Program-made: the position numbers and the translations under genes
Part shown: piece by piece, positions 49,858 to 60,740 of the stretch
Layout: each line of letters opens with the position of its first letter
Position numbering within the stretch: position 1 is the stretch's first letter
Source: Serratia sp. AKBS12
Lineage (GTDB): Bacteria > Pseudomonadota > Gammaproteobacteria > Enterobacterales > Enterobacteriaceae
Direction: 5' to 3'
Assembly (NCBI RefSeq): GCF_024793895.1
Contig: NZ_JANUSB010000007.1
Location: forward strand, 186,001 to 250,000
Length of the DNA stretch: 64,000 nt
Notes under the pieces: model-generated
Databases searched by the model: none
Told to the model about the DNA's origin: nothing
Seen by the model: only the letters and a program-made list of their open reading frames with translations

Positions 49858-52413
49858 TTGTACCTCTACATCGAGACACTGAAACAAAGACTGGATGCGA
49901 TCAACCAACTGCGTGTCGATCGTGCCCTGGCGGCAATGAAACCTGCTTTTCAACGGGTCTACAGTCTGCTGCCTACTTTATTGCATCACCATCATCCGCT
50001 GATGCCGGGCTACCTGAATGGTAACGTTCCCCATGGCATCTGTCTGTATACGCCCGACGAAAGCCAACAGCATTATATCAACGATCTGGAAGACAAATGG
50101 GGCAGCCCGTTTGCCAAGCCTGCCAGCGGCGAACTGCCAATCACCGCCCTCTATTCGATGGGCAGCACCTCGTCGATCGGCCAGAGTTGCAGCTCGGATC
50201 TCGATATCTGGGTGTGCCACCAGTCCTGGCTCGATAACGAAGAGCGTAGCCGGCTACAGCAAAAATGCAGCCTGCTGGAGAAGTGGGCGGCGTCGATGGG
50301 CGTGGAAGTCAGCTTCTTCCTGATTGATGAAAACAGATTCCGCCATAACGAAAGCGGCAGCCTGGGCGGCGAAGACTGTGGTTCTACCCAGCATATCCTG
50401 TTGCTCGACGAATTCTATCGCACCGCGGTACGCCTGGCCGGCAAGCGTATTCTGTGGAATATGGTGCCGTGCGAAGAAGAAGCCCATTATGATGAATACG
50501 TGCTGTCGCTGTATGCCCAGGGGGCATTAACGCCGAACGAGTGGCTGGATCTGGGCGGTTTGAGCACCCTGTCGGCGGAAGAATACTTTGGTGCCAGCCT
50601 GTGGCAGCTGTATAAGAGCATCGACTCGCCCTACAAGGCGGTGCTGAAAACGCTGCTGCTGGAAGCCTATTCCTGGGAATATCCCAATACGCAACTGCTG
50701 GCAACGCATATCAAGCAGCGACTGCATCAAGGGGAAATCGTCTGTTTCGGCCTTGACTCCTATTGCATGATGCTGGAACGCGTCACGCATTATCTCACGC
50801 AAATCAACGACATCACCCGTCTCGATCTGGTTCGCCGCTGTTTCTATCTCAAAGTCTGTGAAAAGTTGTCGCAGGCCAAGGCCAGCGTCGGTTGGCGGCG
50901 TGAAATACTCGGTCAACTGGTCAGCGAATGGGGTTGGGATGACGCGCGTCTGGAAATGCTGGATAACCGCGCCAACTGGAAGATCGAACGGGTGCGTGAA
51001 GCGCACAACGAACTGCTCGACGCGATGATGCAGAGCTACCGCAACCTGATTCGTTTCGCGCGGCGCAACAACCTGAGCGTCAGCGCCAGCCCGCAGGATA
51101 TCGGCGTGCTGACCCGCAAGCTGTATGCCGCGTTTGAAGCGCTGCCGGGCAAAGTGACGCTGGTCAACCCGCAGATTTCCCCGGACCTGTCGGAAAGCGA
51201 TTTGACCTTTATTCATGTGCCGATTGGCCGTGCCAACCGTACCGGTTGGTACCTGTACAATCAGGCGCCGGCCATGGATTCGATCGTCAGCCATCAACCG
51301 TTGGAATATAACCGCTACTTGAACAAACTGGTGGCCTGGGCGTACTTCAACGGCCTACTGACTTCCCGTACCCGGCTGCACATCAAAAGCGGCAATCTCT
51401 GCGACACCGCCAAGCTGCAGGAGCTGGTGGCCGACGTCTCGCATAGCTTCCCGCTGCGCCTGCCGGCACCGACGCCGAAGGCGCTGTATAGCCCGTGCGA
51501 AATCCGCCATCTGGCGATTATCGTCAATCTGGAAAACGATCCGACCGCCGCGTTCCGCAATCAGGTGGTGCATTTCGATTTCCGCAAGCTGGACGTATTC
51601 AGCTTTGGCCAGCAGCAGCAATGTCTGGTGGGCAGTATCGATCTACTGTACCGCAATTCATGGAATGAGGTGCGTACCCTGCATTTCAGCGGCGAGCAGT
51701 CGGTGCTGGAGGCGTTGAAAACCATACTGGGTAAAATGCATCAGGACGCGGCGCCGCCGGAATCGGTGGAGGTATTCTGTTACAGCCAGCATTTGCGTGG
51801 CCTGATCCGCACCCGTATTCAGCAGCTGGTGACCGAATGCATCGATCTGAGGCTTTCCAGCACCCGCCTTGAGCCGGGGCGCTTCAAGGCGGTGCGGGTT
51901 TCCGGCCAGACCTGGGGTCTGTTCTTCGAACGGTTAAGCGTCTCGGTGCAAAAACTGGAAAATGCGGTGGAGTTTTACGGCGCGATTTCCAACAACAAGC
52001 TGCACGGCCTGTCGATCAAGGTTGAAACCGATCAGGTGCATCTGCCACCGGTGGTCGATGGCTTTGCCAGCGAAGGTATCATCCAGTTCTTCTTTGAAGA
52101 CACCACCGATGATAAAGGCTTCAACATCTACATTCTGGATGAGTCGAACCGGGTTGAGGTTTACCACCACTGCGAAGGCAGTAAAGAGGAGTTGGTGCGT
52201 GACGTCAGCCGCTTCTATTCGTCCTCACACGATCGCTTCACCTACGGTTCCAGCTTTATCAACTTCAACCTGCCGCAGTTCTATCAGATCGTGCAGATCG
52301 ATAACCGCACGCAGGTGATCCCTTTCCGCAGCAACACGCTGTCGAGCCTGTGCATCACGGTGGCCGATGGCAGTGCGCCGCAGCCGCTAAAACAGCAGTT
52401 CCAACTGCATTGA
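49858..52413 (+). CDS. cyaA: CyaA, class I adenylate cyclase
   Basis: An 851-residue enzyme that makes cAMP. The N-terminal catalytic domain carries [18 protein letters not shown] with D114 and D116, the same numbers as in E. coli. The C-terminal half is the glucose-responsive regulatory domain. The start is TTG at 49858, reading [21 protein letters not shown]. coli cyaA also starts with TTG, which limits expression. The last 20 residues differ from E. coli. Confidence 0.98.
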   Translation: MYLYIETLKQRLDAINQLRVDRALAAMKPAFQRVYSLLPTLLHHHHPLMPGYLNGNVPHGICLYTPDESQQHYINDLEDKWGSPFAKPASGELPITALYSMGSTSSIGQSCSSDLDIWVCHQSWLDNEERSRLQQKCSLLEKWAASMGVEVSFFLIDENRFRHNESGSLGGEDCGSTQHILLLDEFYRTAVRLAGKRILWNMVPCEEEAHYDEYVLSLYAQGALTPNEWLDLGGLSTLSAEEYFGASLWQLYKSIDSPYKAVLKTLLLEAYSWEYPNTQLLATHIKQRLHQGEIVCFGLDSYCMMLERVTHYLTQINDITRLDLVRRCFYLKVCEKLSQAKASVGWRREILGQLVSEWGWDDARLEMLDNRANWKIERVREAHNELLDAMMQSYRNLIRFARRNNLSVSASPQDIGVLTRKLYAAFEALPGKVTLVNPQISPDLSESDLTFIHVPIGRANRTGWYLYNQAPAMDSIVSHQPLEYNRYLNKLVAWAYFNGLLTSRTRLHIKSGNLCDTAKLQELVADVSHSFPLRLPAPTPKALYSPCEIRHLAIIVNLENDPTAAFRNQVVHFDFRKLDVFSFGQQQQCLVGSIDLLYRNSWNEVRTLHFSGEQSVLEALKTILGKMHQDAAPPESVEVFCYSQHLRGLIRTRIQQLVTECIDLRLSSTRLEPGRFKAVRVSGQTWGLFFERLSVSVQKLENAVEFYGAISNNKLHGLSIKVETDQVHLPPVVDGFASEGIIQFFFEDTTDDKGFNIYILDESNRVEVYHHCEGSKEELVRDVSRFYSSSHDRFTYGSSFINFNLPQFYQIVQIDNRTQVIPFRSNTLSSLCITVADGSAPQPLKQQFQLH

Positions 52414-52467
52414 TCCCGTGGGAACAGGGCTGGGTTTACGCCATCCTGTTCCCCGCGGGCAGTTCAA

Positions 52468-52794
52468 TCAGGCGAAGCGCACCTCTTCCCCGGCCTGCGT
52501 GCTGGCGGCTTCGTTCAGCAACGCATAAAACGACTGACCGCTGCGATCGCAGATCCAGTTGCCGTCGCGGTAGTCAAAGTGATAACCGCCGGCCTTGGTC
52601 GCCAACCAGACCTGGTGCAACGGCTCCTGGCGGTTGATGACGATTTTGGTGCCGTTTTCGAAACTTAGCGTCATCACGCCGCCGTTGGTTTCGTAATCGA
52701 TGTCGGCATCGCCATCGAAATCATCCAGCGTCTCTTCGATATTAAGCATCAGTTGGTCAGCCAACTGGTGAAACTCACTGTCGTTCATATTCAA
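52468..52794 (-). CDS. cyaY: CyaY, bacterial frataxin
   Basis: A 108-residue iron-binding protein that slows or tunes Fe-S cluster assembly on IscS/IscU. The acidic first helix ([19 protein letters not shown], then DGDADIDYE) and the sheet segments [19 protein letters not shown]-type and [14 protein letters not shown]-type runs match frataxins (here [18 protein letters not shown] and [15 protein letters not shown]). It is convergent with cyaA and divergent from lptM. Confidence 0.96.
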   Translation of the reverse strand: MNMNDSEFHQLADQLMLNIEETLDDFDGDADIDYETNGGVMTLSFENGTKIVINRQEPLHQVWLATKAGGYHFDYRDGNWICDRSGQSFYALLNEAASTQAGEEVRFA

Positions 52795-52861
52795 TTCCTA
52801 TTGCTTTTCATGATCCATCTACCGATTATAGAGAGCTTGGATGCATGGATTACAGGCATTA

Positions 52862-53074
52862 ATGCAAATGAAAAAACAACTACGCTATGCGCTGCTGGCA
52901 GTGACGCTCGCCGGGCTTTCCGGTTGCGGACTGAAAGGCCCGCTGTACTTCCCGCCGGCCGACCCGGCAACGCAAAAACCGGCCACGCCGCCGGTAACGA
53001 CTGGCGATCAAGTACAGAAGAATCAGCAGGATCTTTCTGGTTCACAGCAAAAACCGTCGATGAGCGCAGAGTAA
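52862..53074 (+). CDS. lptM: LptM (YifL), small lipoprotein of the LPS translocon
   Basis: A 70-residue lipoprotein with a basic start, a hydrophobic signal segment and the lipobox LSGC, acylated Cys at residue 22. The mature start CGLKGPLYFPPAD is the family signature. In E. coli LptM promotes disulfide maturation of LptD. Two starts are possible: ATG at 52862 (AGG five bases before) or 52868 (closer to the E. coli N terminus). A frame from 52841 is unlikely. Confidence 0.9.
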   Translation: MQMKKQLRYALLAVTLAGLSGCGLKGPLYFPPADPATQKPATPPVTTGDQVQKNQQDLSGSQQKPSMSAE

Positions 53075-53275
53075 CGCGATACGCGGTGCCGGGCGTTAGC
53101 ACACAGTGTATACCCAAAAGAAGGCAAGTTGCAGCGCAGCGGTGGCGCAGTGGCAAATCGGTCGTAGACCGGCGTGAGCAGGGCTTGCGCTGTCCGTTTG
53201 ACCGGGGAGCGGAGGCCAGCGGCAAGGCGGCTTGCAGTATGATGGGCATAGCGCGTCCAGATAGCGGAGTATGAT
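53075..53275. other. Intergenic region between lptM and dapF, perhaps a decayed repeat
   Basis: A 201-base stretch without a gene. TATACCCAAAAG at about 53109 followed by GCAAGTTGCAGCGCAGCGG and later GGCGGCTTGCAG resemble parts of the intergenic repeat at 45245-45390 in opposite orientation, but the middle does not match well. The dapF promoter could also lie here. Confidence 0.3.
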
Positions 53276-54100
53276 ATGCAGTTCTCCAAAATGCACGGTC
53301 TGGGCAACGACTTTATGATGGTCGATGCCGTAACACAGAATGTCTATTTCTCACCTGAGCTGATCCGCCGGCTGGCCGATCGGCATTTAGGCATCGGTTT
53401 TGACCAGCTACTGGTGGTGGAACCGCCATACGATCCGGAACTCGATTTCCACTACCGCATTTTTAATGCCGACGGCAGTGAAGTGGCACAGTGTGGCAAC
53501 GGTGCGCGCTGCTTTGCCCGCTTCGTGCGCCTCAAGGGGCTGACCAACAAACGCGATATTCGCGTCAGCACCCAAACCGGCCGCATGGTGTTGAGCGTGA
53601 CCGACGACGATCTGGTGTGCGTCAACATGGGCGAACCGAACTTTGATCCCCAGACGGTGCCGTTTCGCGCCGCCAAGGCGGAAAAAACCTACATCATGCG
53701 TGCCGCGGAGCACACGGTGCTGGCCGGTGTGGTATCGATGGGCAACCCACATTGTGTTTTGCAGGTAGATGATGTAAAAACCGCCAAAGTAGAATTGCTT
53801 GGCCCGGTGCTGGAAAGCCATGAGCGCTTTCCCGAGCGCGCCAATATCGGTTTCATGCAGGTGGTCAGTCGCGATCGCATCAAGCTGCGCGTTTACGAGC
53901 GCGGAGCCGGTGAAACACAGGCCTGCGGCAGCGGCGCCTGTGCCGCCGTGGCAGTAGGGATTCAACAGGAATTGCTGTCAGAAGAGGTACATGTAGAACT
54001 GCCGGGCGGCAGCCTGCATATACGTTGGAAAGGGCCGGGCACGCCACTGTTTATGACCGGCCCGGCAACCCATGTTTATGACGGATTTATTCATTTATGA
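53276..54100 (+). CDS. dapF: DapF, diaminopimelate epimerase
   Basis: A 274-residue cofactor-free epimerase that turns LL-diaminopimelate into meso-diaminopimelate for lysine and peptidoglycan. The two catalytic cysteines are C73 in QCGNGARC and C217 in QACGSGAC, at the E. coli numbers. The length also matches. It overlaps yigA by four bases (ATGA). Confidence 0.98.
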   Translation: MQFSKMHGLGNDFMMVDAVTQNVYFSPELIRRLADRHLGIGFDQLLVVEPPYDPELDFHYRIFNADGSEVAQCGNGARCFARFVRLKGLTNKRDIRVSTQTGRMVLSVTDDDLVCVNMGEPNFDPQTVPFRAAKAEKTYIMRAAEHTVLAGVVSMGNPHCVLQVDDVKTAKVELLGPVLESHERFPERANIGFMQVVSRDRIKLRVYERGAGETQACGSGACAAVAVGIQQELLSEEVHVELPGGSLHIRWKGPGTPLFMTGPATHVYDGFIHL

Positions 54101-54801
54101 AAAGCGTTGAGGACCAGGCCGTCGAGGCCATTGAGCTTGATGACGACGCCGTAATGCAGTACCTGCGGCAAAATCCCGATTTCTTTATCCGCAATGCGCG
54201 GCAGGTGGAGCAGATGCGCGTGCCGCATCCGGTGCGCGGCACCGTGTCGCTGGTGGAATGGCATCTGGCGCGTCAGCGTAACCACATCAATCGGCTGGAA
54301 GAAGAAATCACGTTGCTGATGGAGCAGGCCAGCGCCAATGAAACCCTGTTTGGCAGTCTGTTGCATCTGCAGGCCAATCTGGCGACCGCTGATAGCCTGC
54401 AAGACCTGCTCAACCGCCTGCAACGCTGGGCGCGCGGCTTCGGTCTGGCCGGGGCCAATATCCGTCTGTTCAACGACCGCTGGAACATTGGCGCGCCGTC
54501 GGACTTCACCCACCTGGGGCTGTCGCGGTCGGCGTTTGAACCGCTGCGTATCCAGCGCCTGGGCGATGAACATCATTTTCTTGGCAGCCTGAACGGCCCT
54601 GAACTGCTGTTGTTATTGCCACAGGCCAAGCAGGTTGGCTCGGTGGCCCTGTCGCTGCTCGGCGCCAACGGTGATTTGGGTATGGTGATCTTCAGCAGTC
54701 GAGATACGCAGCATTATCAGGCCGGCATGGGCACCGTGATGCTCAACCAACTGGCGCGCATGCTGCCGGAACTGCTGGAACGCTGGATCGAACGCGCATG
54801 A
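54097..54801 (+). CDS. yigA: YigA, DUF484 family protein
   Basis: A 234-residue soluble protein of the DUF484 family with a GAF-like fold. The N terminus ([35 protein letters not shown]) is the family hallmark, followed by a coiled-coil segment and the GAF-like domain. Its biochemical role is unknown; it is regularly found between dapF and xerC, and overlaps both by four bases. Confidence 0.93.
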   Translation: MKSVEDQAVEAIELDDDAVMQYLRQNPDFFIRNARQVEQMRVPHPVRGTVSLVEWHLARQRNHINRLEEEITLLMEQASANETLFGSLLHLQANLATADSLQDLLNRLQRWARGFGLAGANIRLFNDRWNIGAPSDFTHLGLSRSAFEPLRIQRLGDEHHFLGSLNGPELLLLLPQAKQVGSVALSLLGANGDLGMVIFSSRDTQHYQAGMGTVMLNQLARMLPELLERWIERA

Positions 54802-55709
54802 CTCCGCTAGCGGCCAGCCTGCAACCGCCGGTTGACGCTTTTCTGCGTTATCTAAAGGTAGAACGTCAGCTCAGCCCGCTGACGCAAATCAGCTATTCTC
54901 GCCAGTTACAGGCGCTGTTGGCGCTGGCAGCCGAACTGGGCGTCAGCGAATGGCGTCAGCTCGATGCTGCCACCGTACGCCAGCTAGCGGCGCGCAGCAA
55001 ACGTGCCGGCCTGCAATCCTCCAGTCTGGCGTTGCGGCTTTCCGCGTTGCGCAGCTTTCTCGACTGGCTGGTCAGCCAGGGGCAAATTGTCGCCAACCCG
55101 GCCAAAGGCATCCGCACGCCGCGCAGCGGCCGCCATTTACCGAAAAACATCGACGTTGATGAAATGGGCCAACTGCTGGAGATCGATCTTAACGATCCGC
55201 TGGCGGTGCGCGATCGCGCCATGCTGGAGGTGATGTACGGCGCCGGGCTGCGCCTGTCCGAACTGGTTGGGCTGGATTGTCGCCATGTGGATATGGCCGC
55301 CGGCGAAATCTGGGTGATGGGTAAGGGGAGCAAAGAGCGCAAACTGCCGATTGGCCGCACGGCGGTGACCTGGCTGGGACACTGGCTGGCGCTGCGTGAG
55401 CTGTTCGCGCCGGGCGACGACGCCATGTTTCTGTCCAATCAGGGCAAGCGCATTTCGCCGCGCAACGTGCAAAAACGCTTTGCCGAGTGGGGCGTCAAGC
55501 AAGGGGTCAGCAGCCATATTCATCCGCATAAGCTGCGCCACTCGTTCGCCACCCATATGCTGGAGTCGAGCGGCGATCTGCGCGCGGTGCAGGAATTGCT
55601 GGGCCATGCCAACCTGACCACCACGCAAATTTATACCCACCTCGACTTTCAACACCTGGCCAACGTGTATGATGCGGCACATCCACGCGCCAAACGGGGG
55701 AAATCCTGA
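54798..55709 (+). CDS. xerC: XerC, site-specific tyrosine recombinase
   Basis: A 303-residue recombinase that, with XerD, resolves chromosome dimers at dif. All catalytic residues are visible: R152, K176, H244, R247, H270 and the nucleophile Y279 in TTTQIYTH, each four positions on from E. coli because of a short N-terminal difference. An N-terminal SAM-like core-binding domain precedes. The overlaps with yigA and yigB (TGATG) suggest coupled translation. Confidence 0.98.
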   Translation: MTPLAASLQPPVDAFLRYLKVERQLSPLTQISYSRQLQALLALAAELGVSEWRQLDAATVRQLAARSKRAGLQSSSLALRLSALRSFLDWLVSQGQIVANPAKGIRTPRSGRHLPKNIDVDEMGQLLEIDLNDPLAVRDRAMLEVMYGAGLRLSELVGLDCRHVDMAAGEIWVMGKGSKERKLPIGRTAVTWLGHWLALRELFAPGDDAMFLSNQGKRISPRNVQKRFAEWGVKQGVSSHIHPHKLRHSFATHMLESSGDLRAVQELLGHANLTTTQIYTHLDFQHLANVYDAAHPRAKRGKS

Positions 55710-56425
55710 TGCATTTTTACCGCCCGCTGCGCCAGTTGGCGGCGTTGACGTTCGATCTGGACGACACCTTATACGATAACCGCCCGGTGATTACACAGAC
55801 CGAACAGCAATCGGTGGCCTTTTTACAGGGCTATCACCCGGGATTGAGCAACTTCCAGTCGGCGGATTTTCACCGTCTGCGCATGGAGCTGCGCGAGCAG
55901 GATCCGGAAATTTACCACGACGTTACCCAATGGCGCTGGCGTGCTATCCATCTGGCATTGACGCGGCAGGGGCTGCGTGATGCCGAAGCCGCACAGGGCG
56001 CCGACGCGGCGATGCAGAACTTCGCGCTGTGGCGCAGCCGCATTGACGTACCGGCATCGACCCACCAGACGCTGCAAGCGCTCGCTGAACGCTACCCTTT
56101 GGTGGCGATCACCAATGGCAATGCCGATCCGGCGCTCTGCGGGCTGGACGGTTACTTTAGCTTCGTGCTGCGCTCCGGGCCGGATGGCCGCGCCAAGCCC
56201 TATCAGGACATGTACCATCTGGCCGCCGAACGGCTGAAGGTTGCGCCGGCGGCAATTTTGCACGTCGGTGATGATCTGACCACCGACGTTGCCGGTGCGC
56301 TGCGTTCGGGCTTGCAGGCCTGCTGGATCAACGATCGGCAGCGCAACCTGATGCAGGCGGCCGACAGCCGCCTATTGCCACATATTGAGATTTCGCAGTT
56401 GGCATCGCTGACAGCATTGTTATAA
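55709..56425 (+). CDS. yigB: YigB, HAD-family phosphatase (FMN / flavin precursor phosphatase)
   Basis: A 238-residue HAD hydrolase. Motif I DLDDT gives D16 and D18, motif II is ITNGNAD, and motif III/IV is KPYQDMY then [14 protein letters not shown]. coli YigB dephosphorylates 5-amino-6-ribitylamino-uracil phosphate and FMN, so a role in riboflavin synthesis is likely. Its start codon overlaps the xerC stop by one base. Confidence 0.94.
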   Translation: MHFYRPLRQLAALTFDLDDTLYDNRPVITQTEQQSVAFLQGYHPGLSNFQSADFHRLRMELREQDPEIYHDVTQWRWRAIHLALTRQGLRDAEAAQGADAAMQNFALWRSRIDVPASTHQTLQALAERYPLVAITNGNADPALCGLDGYFSFVLRSGPDGRAKPYQDMYHLAAERLKVAPAAILHVGDDLTTDVAGALRSGLQACWINDRQRNLMQAADSRLLPHIEISQLASLTALL

Positions 56426-56439
56426 TCCCTGCCAGAACT

Positions 56440-56455
56440 CTGTATAAATTCCCAG
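56440..56455 (+). promoter_or_regulatory. LexA box upstream of uvrD
   Basis: CTGTATAAATTCCCAG fits CTGT-N8-ACAG with one mismatch and closely resembles the E. coli uvrD LexA site. It lies 47 bases before the uvrD start, so uvrD should be SOS-inducible. Confidence 0.8.
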
Positions 56456-56502
56456 TGGAAACCGGCGTAACGCCGGCTATCCCTTACCAATTAATGGTGC
56501 CT

Positions 56503-58665
56503 ATGGACGTTTCCGATCTGCTCAACAGCATGAATGATAAACAACGCGAAGCCGTGGCGGCGCCACGCAGCAACCTGTTGGTGCTGGCAGGCGCGGGCAG
56601 CGGAAAAACCCGGGTGCTGGTGCATCGCATTGCCTGGCTGCTGTCGGTAGAGAACTGCTCGCCGTATTCGATCATGGCCGTGACCTTCACCAACAAAGCG
56701 GCGGCGGAAATGCGCCACCGTATCGAACAGCTTATTGGCACCAGCCAGGGCGGCATGTGGATTGGCACCTTCCACGGCCTGGCGCACCGTTTGCTGCGCG
56801 CCCACCATATGGACGCCAATCTGCCGCAGGATTTCCAGATACTCGACAGCGAAGACCAGCTGCGCTTGCTCAAACGCATCGTGCGTGCGTTGAATATCGA
56901 CGAAAAGCAGTGGCCACCGCGACAGGCGATGTGGTACATCAACGGCAAGAAAGACGACGGCCTGCGTCCGCAACACATTGAAAGCTACGGAAATCCAGTG
57001 GAAGCAACCTGGTTGCGCATTTATCAGGCCTATCAGGAAGCCTGCGATCGTGCCGGGCTGGTGGATTTTGCCGAGCTGCTGCTGCGAGCCCATGAGCTGT
57101 GGCTGAACAAGCCGCACATTCTCAATCATTACCGTGAGCGCTTCACCAATATTCTGGTGGACGAATTCCAGGATACCAACCGTATCCAGTACGCCTGGAT
57201 CCGCCTGCTGGCCGGCGATCGCGCCAATGTGATGATCGTCGGCGACGACGATCAGTCAATCTATGGCTGGCGCGGTGCGCAGGTAGAGAACATCCAGCGC
57301 TTTCTGAAGGATTTCCCCGGCGCAGAAACCATCCGTCTGGAGCAGAATTACCGTTCCACCAGCAATATCCTCAAGGCCGCCAACACGCTGATCGCCAACA
57401 ATGACGGGCGCATGGGGAAAAACCTGTGGACCGAAGGCGCCGAAGGCGAGCCGATTTCGCTGTATTGTGCATTCAACGAACTGGACGAAGCACGGTTTGT
57501 GGTCAACCGCATCAAGAGCTGGCAGGACAACGGCGGAGCGCTGAACGACTGCGCCATTCTCTACCGCAGCAATGCCCAGTCGCGCGTGCTGGAAGAGGCG
57601 TTGTTGCAGACCGCCATGCCGTACCGCATTTACGGCGGCATGCGCTTCTTCGAACGGCAGGAAATCAAGGACGCGCTGGCTTATCTGCGGCTGATTGCCA
57701 ATCGCAATGACGACGCGGCGTTCGAACGGGTGGTGAACACCCCGACGCGTGGCATCGGCGATCGCACGCTGGACGTGGTGCGCCAAACGGCACGCGACCG
57801 GCAGATGACGCTGTGGCAGGCCACCCGGGCGCTATTGCAGGACAAGGTGCTGGCTGGCCGCGCTGCGTCTGCCTTGCAGCGTTTTACCGAGCTGGTGGAC
57901 GCGCTGGCGCATGAAACTACCGACATGCCGCTGCATGTGCAGACCGATCGGGTGATCCGCGATTCGGGCCTGTTTATCATGTACGAGCAGGAAAAGGGCG
58001 AAAAAGGCCAGGCGCGTATTGAAAACCTTGAGGAACTGGTGACGGCGACGCGCCAGTTCAGCTACCAGGAAGAAGACCAGGACCTGATGCCGTTGCAGGC
58101 GTTTCTGTCGCATGCGGCGCTGGAAGCCGGCGAAGGGCAGGCCGATGCGTATCAGGACGCGGTGCAGTTGATGACATTGCACTCGGCCAAGGGGCTGGAG
58201 TTCAAACAAGTATTTATCGTCGGCGTTGAAGAAGGCATGTTCCCGAGTCAGATGTCGCTGGACGAAGGTGGACGACTGGAAGAAGAGCGCCGCCTGGCCT
58301 ACGTCGGCCTGACGCGGGCGATGGAAAAGCTGACGCTGACCTACGCGGAAACCCGCCGCCTGTATGGCAAAGAGGTGTATCACCGGCCGTCGCGCTTTAT
58401 TGGCGAGATCCCGGAGGAGTGCGTCGAAGAGGTTCGCCTGCGCGCCAGCGTATCGCGTCCGGTCAGCCATCGGCGGATGGGTACGCCAATCGGTGAAAAC
58501 GACACCGGCTACAAACTGGGCCAGCGCGTGCGTCACCCCAAGTTTGGCGAAGGGACCATCGTCAATCTGGAAGGCAGTGGCGAACACAGCCGGTTGCAGA
58601 TCGCTTTCCAGGGTGAGGGCATCAAATGGCTGGTGGCGGCCTACGCTAAGCTTGAAACCGACTGA
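56503..58665 (+). CDS. uvrD: UvrD, DNA helicase II
   Basis: A 720-residue SF1A 3'-5' helicase for nucleotide-excision and mismatch repair. Walker A AGAGSGKT lies at residues 29-36; later motifs include [57 protein letters not shown] and YVGLTRAM. The C-terminal Tudor-like part (GYKLGQRVRHPKFGEGTIV) is kept. The length equals E. coli UvrD. I chose the ATG at 56503; the frame from 56455 would run through the LexA box. Confidence 0.98.
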   Translation: MDVSDLLNSMNDKQREAVAAPRSNLLVLAGAGSGKTRVLVHRIAWLLSVENCSPYSIMAVTFTNKAAAEMRHRIEQLIGTSQGGMWIGTFHGLAHRLLRAHHMDANLPQDFQILDSEDQLRLLKRIVRALNIDEKQWPPRQAMWYINGKKDDGLRPQHIESYGNPVEATWLRIYQAYQEACDRAGLVDFAELLLRAHELWLNKPHILNHYRERFTNILVDEFQDTNRIQYAWIRLLAGDRANVMIVGDDDQSIYGWRGAQVENIQRFLKDFPGAETIRLEQNYRSTSNILKAANTLIANNDGRMGKNLWTEGAEGEPISLYCAFNELDEARFVVNRIKSWQDNGGALNDCAILYRSNAQSRVLEEALLQTAMPYRIYGGMRFFERQEIKDALAYLRLIANRNDDAAFERVVNTPTRGIGDRTLDVVRQTARDRQMTLWQATRALLQDKVLAGRAASALQRFTELVDALAHETTDMPLHVQTDRVIRDSGLFIMYEQEKGEKGQARIENLEELVTATRQFSYQEEDQDLMPLQAFLSHAALEAGEGQADAYQDAVQLMTLHSAKGLEFKQVFIVGVEEGMFPSQMSLDEGGRLEEERRLAYVGLTRAMEKLTLTYAETRRLYGKEVYHRPSRFIGEIPEECVEEVRLRASVSRPVSHRRMGTPIGENDTGYKLGQRVRHPKFGEGTIVNLEGSGEHSRLQIAFQGEGIKWLVAAYAKLETD

Positions 58666-58671
58666 CGGCAG

Positions 58672-58694
58672 GCGGGTTCGCCAGGCGAACCCGC
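58672..58694. terminator. Hairpin between convergent uvrD and the cupin gene
   Basis: GCGGGTTCG / CGAACCCGC with a 5-base loop CCAGG sits directly after the uvrD stop and can fold on either strand. No U-run follows. Confidence 0.55.
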
Positions 58695-58701
58695 AACTGC
58701 A

Positions 58702-59175
58702 TCAGCACGCGTAGCGTTCCCCCACCTGCGCGCTGGCGTACCAACGCAGTAGCATATCAACGCCGTCGCCGCCTTCGGGCGGCGCCCAGGGCAGACAGTC
58801 CGCTTCCGACAGCGGTTGATACGGCCCCTGTTTGACTTCAAAAATCACGCCACCCGGATCGAGAGACAGCACCGCATGCCAGGTGCCGGCGGGCATTTCC
58901 AATACTCTGTTTTCACCGCTCAGCAGCGTACGCCGGGTCACCGTGCCGCCGTTATCGAACTGTAGCACCACGAAGCGACCGCGCAACGGCATCAGCAGTT
59001 CCCAGGTATGCGGGTGGCGGTGCGGGCGAATATAGGTGCCTGGTTCCATGGCGATGGCCAGCCGCTGTACCGGATCGGCTAATTCATCATGCAGCGTGCG
59101 GTGGCTACGCAGGCGCGGCAATTGCGTCGCCTGTTTGCTCATGGCGTTCAAATCAGCAACGGTAATCAGTTTCAT
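58702..59175 (-). CDS. WbuC-type cupin-fold metalloprotein
   Basis: A 157-residue protein of the WbuC cupin family, sometimes found in O-antigen clusters but here alone. Three metal-binding histidines occur at residues 52, 54 and 56 in RPHRHPHTWE, and WHAVLSLDPGG gives the second cupin motif. The function is unknown; it may be a sugar-nucleotide-modifying or small-molecule-binding enzyme. The C-terminal end of about 30 residues carries a GEGGDGVDML-type motif (here EGGDGVDMLLRW). E. coli has yigE at this place, which is unrelated by inspection. Confidence 0.8.
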   Translation of the reverse strand: MKLITVADLNAMSKQATQLPRLRSHRTLHDELADPVQRLAIAMEPGTYIRPHRHPHTWELLMPLRGRFVVLQFDNGGTVTRRTLLSGENRVLEMPAGTWHAVLSLDPGGVIFEVKQGPYQPLSEADCLPWAPPEGGDGVDMLLRWYASAQVGERYAC

Positions 59176-59384
59176 CGTTTCAATCCGCAGGCAAAATGTG
59201 ACGCTGATTTTAGCAATTTCCCTCGCCGCGACCAGCGATAAGCGCCGCTTTCCCGCGGGCGTTTATCTGTGGTTGAACCACAGTTTTCACCGCCCTGTCA
59301 TCGCGGTGAATTGTTGCACGATTATCCTGTCTAACGTGTTGACAGGCTTTTTCTTCTCGGCGTAACATGCGCGCACGATTAATA
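59176..59384. other. Intergenic region between the cupin gene and the corA leader
   Basis: This stretch should hold the divergent promoters of the cupin gene and corA. TTGACA at about 59338-59343 is a possible -35 box for corA transcription, followed after 21 bases by GTAACATG; the spacing is poor. No known operator was recognised. Confidence 0.3.
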
Positions 59385-59399
59385 ATGAGGACATTCGCC

Positions 59400-59459
59400 T
59401 TGGACACACCCAGTAGATACTGGCTCATTGACCTGGATTTCAACAGGTACAACTTCTAA
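59400..59459 (+). CDS. Candidate corA leader peptide (CorL-like)
   Basis: A short ORF in the leader of corA encodes 19 residues (MDTPSRYWLIDLDFNRYNF) from the TTG at 59400, which has GAGGA well placed at 59387-59391. The same frame also has an ATG at 59385 (24 residues) but no binding site. Salmonella corA has a leader ORF corL that couples translation to Rho-dependent termination; I could not compare sequences. The leader after it is C-rich, as Rho sites are. Confidence 0.45.
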   Translation: MDTPSRYWLIDLDFNRYNF

Positions 59460-59622
59460 GGCTATCCCATTCTGCTGATGGCCTTCGTGGTTGTCGGCGA
59501 CCCCCTTTGTGTGTCGCTCTGAGTCAGATCTGTACATGGTCTGAAACGAGCGGGCCATTCTCCCCCTCGGTTTCTGTGCTTCAACGCGTTGTCTGCCCCC
59601 CATCATAAGGGAGTTTTGGCAC
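59460..59622 (+). promoter_or_regulatory. corA mRNA leader, second part
   Basis: 163 bases between the leader ORF and corA. The stretch is pyrimidine-rich in places (GCGACCCCCTTTGTGTGTCG, TTCTCCCCCTCGG), consistent with Rho loading, and ends with AAGGGAG before the corA ATG. Confidence 0.4.
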
Positions 59623-60573
59623 ATGCTAAGCGCTTTCAAATTAGATAACAGCCGCTTATCCCGTCTGGAACTGGATGAGGCCGAAGACCTGACCACCTCG
59701 CTGTGGGTGGATCTGGTCGAACCGGAAGAAGGCGAGCGCGATCGCGTGCAGAATGAGCTGGGTCAGAGCCTGGCGACCCGGCCGGAGCTGGATGACATCG
59801 AAGCCTCTGCGCGTTTCTTCGAAGACGAAGACGGTTTGCACATTCACTCCTTCTTTTATTTTGAGGATGCCGAAGACCATGCCGGCAACTCCACCGTGGC
59901 CTTCACCATCCGCGACGGCCGTTTGTATACGCTGCGCGAACGGGAACTGCCGGCGTTTCGCCTGTACCGCATGCGCGCTCGCAACCAGATGATGGTTGAC
60001 GGCAACGCTTACGAGCTGCTGCTGGATCTGTTTGAAACCAAAATCGAACAGTTGGCGGACGAGATCGAAAACATCTATAGCGATCTGGAAAAGCTCAGCC
60101 GGGTGATCATGGAAGGTCATCAGGGTGATGAATATGATGAAGCGCTGTCGACGCTGGCAGAGCTGGAAGACATCGGTTGGAAAGTACGCCTGTGTCTGAT
60201 GGATACCCAGCGCGCGCTGAACTTCCTGGTGCGCAAGGCGCGGTTGCCAACCGGCCAGCTGGAGCAGGCGCGTGAAGTGCTGCGCGATATCGAATCCTTG
60301 CTGCCGCACAACGAGTCGCTGTTCCAGAAGGTCAACTTCCTGATGCAGGCGGCGATGGGCTTTATCAATATCGAACAGAACCGCATCATCAAGATCTTCT
60401 CGGTGGTTTCGGTGGTATTCCTGCCGCCAACGCTGGTGGCATCCAGCTATGGCATGAACTTCGAATTCATGCCGGAACTGAAATGGTCGTTTGGCTATCC
60501 GGGAGCGATTGGCCTGATGATCCTGGCCGGTCTGGCCCCGTATCTGTACTTCAAGCGCAAGAACTGGCTGTAA
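59623..60573 (+). CDS. corA: CorA, magnesium/cobalt transporter
   Basis: A 316-residue pentameric Mg2+ channel. The cytosolic N-terminal domain (start [19 protein letters not shown]) is acidic; two transmembrane helices lie at the C-terminal end with the diagnostic GMN motif in [13 protein letters not shown] between them. The basic end KRKNWL is typical. The length equals that of E. coli and Salmonella CorA. Confidence 0.98.
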   Translation: MLSAFKLDNSRLSRLELDEAEDLTTSLWVDLVEPEEGERDRVQNELGQSLATRPELDDIEASARFFEDEDGLHIHSFFYFEDAEDHAGNSTVAFTIRDGRLYTLRERELPAFRLYRMRARNQMMVDGNAYELLLDLFETKIEQLADEIENIYSDLEKLSRVIMEGHQGDEYDEALSTLAELEDIGWKVRLCLMDTQRALNFLVRKARLPTGQLEQAREVLRDIESLLPHNESLFQKVNFLMQAAMGFINIEQNRIIKIFSVVSVVFLPPTLVASSYGMNFEFMPELKWSFGYPGAIGLMILAGLAPYLYFKRKNWL

Positions 60574-60740
60574 CCGTAACGCGAGCGGGTTGCCTGCCGG
60601 CGACTGGCGCCCTTTCGTTGGCGCCTGCGCGCGTTGGCCTGCCTGCCTGCTTTCTGCCGGCCGCAAAGCGTTGTCAGTGATTTGCTATTCTTCGCCTGCT
60701 AAGATAGTTGCCTGCGTACTGATTTAAGGCATGCGTTTTC

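Noticed and set aside
49776-50024. 82-codon frame overlapping the cyaA start
   Set aside because: It covers the CRP-proximal leader and the first part of cyaA in another frame, with no family match.
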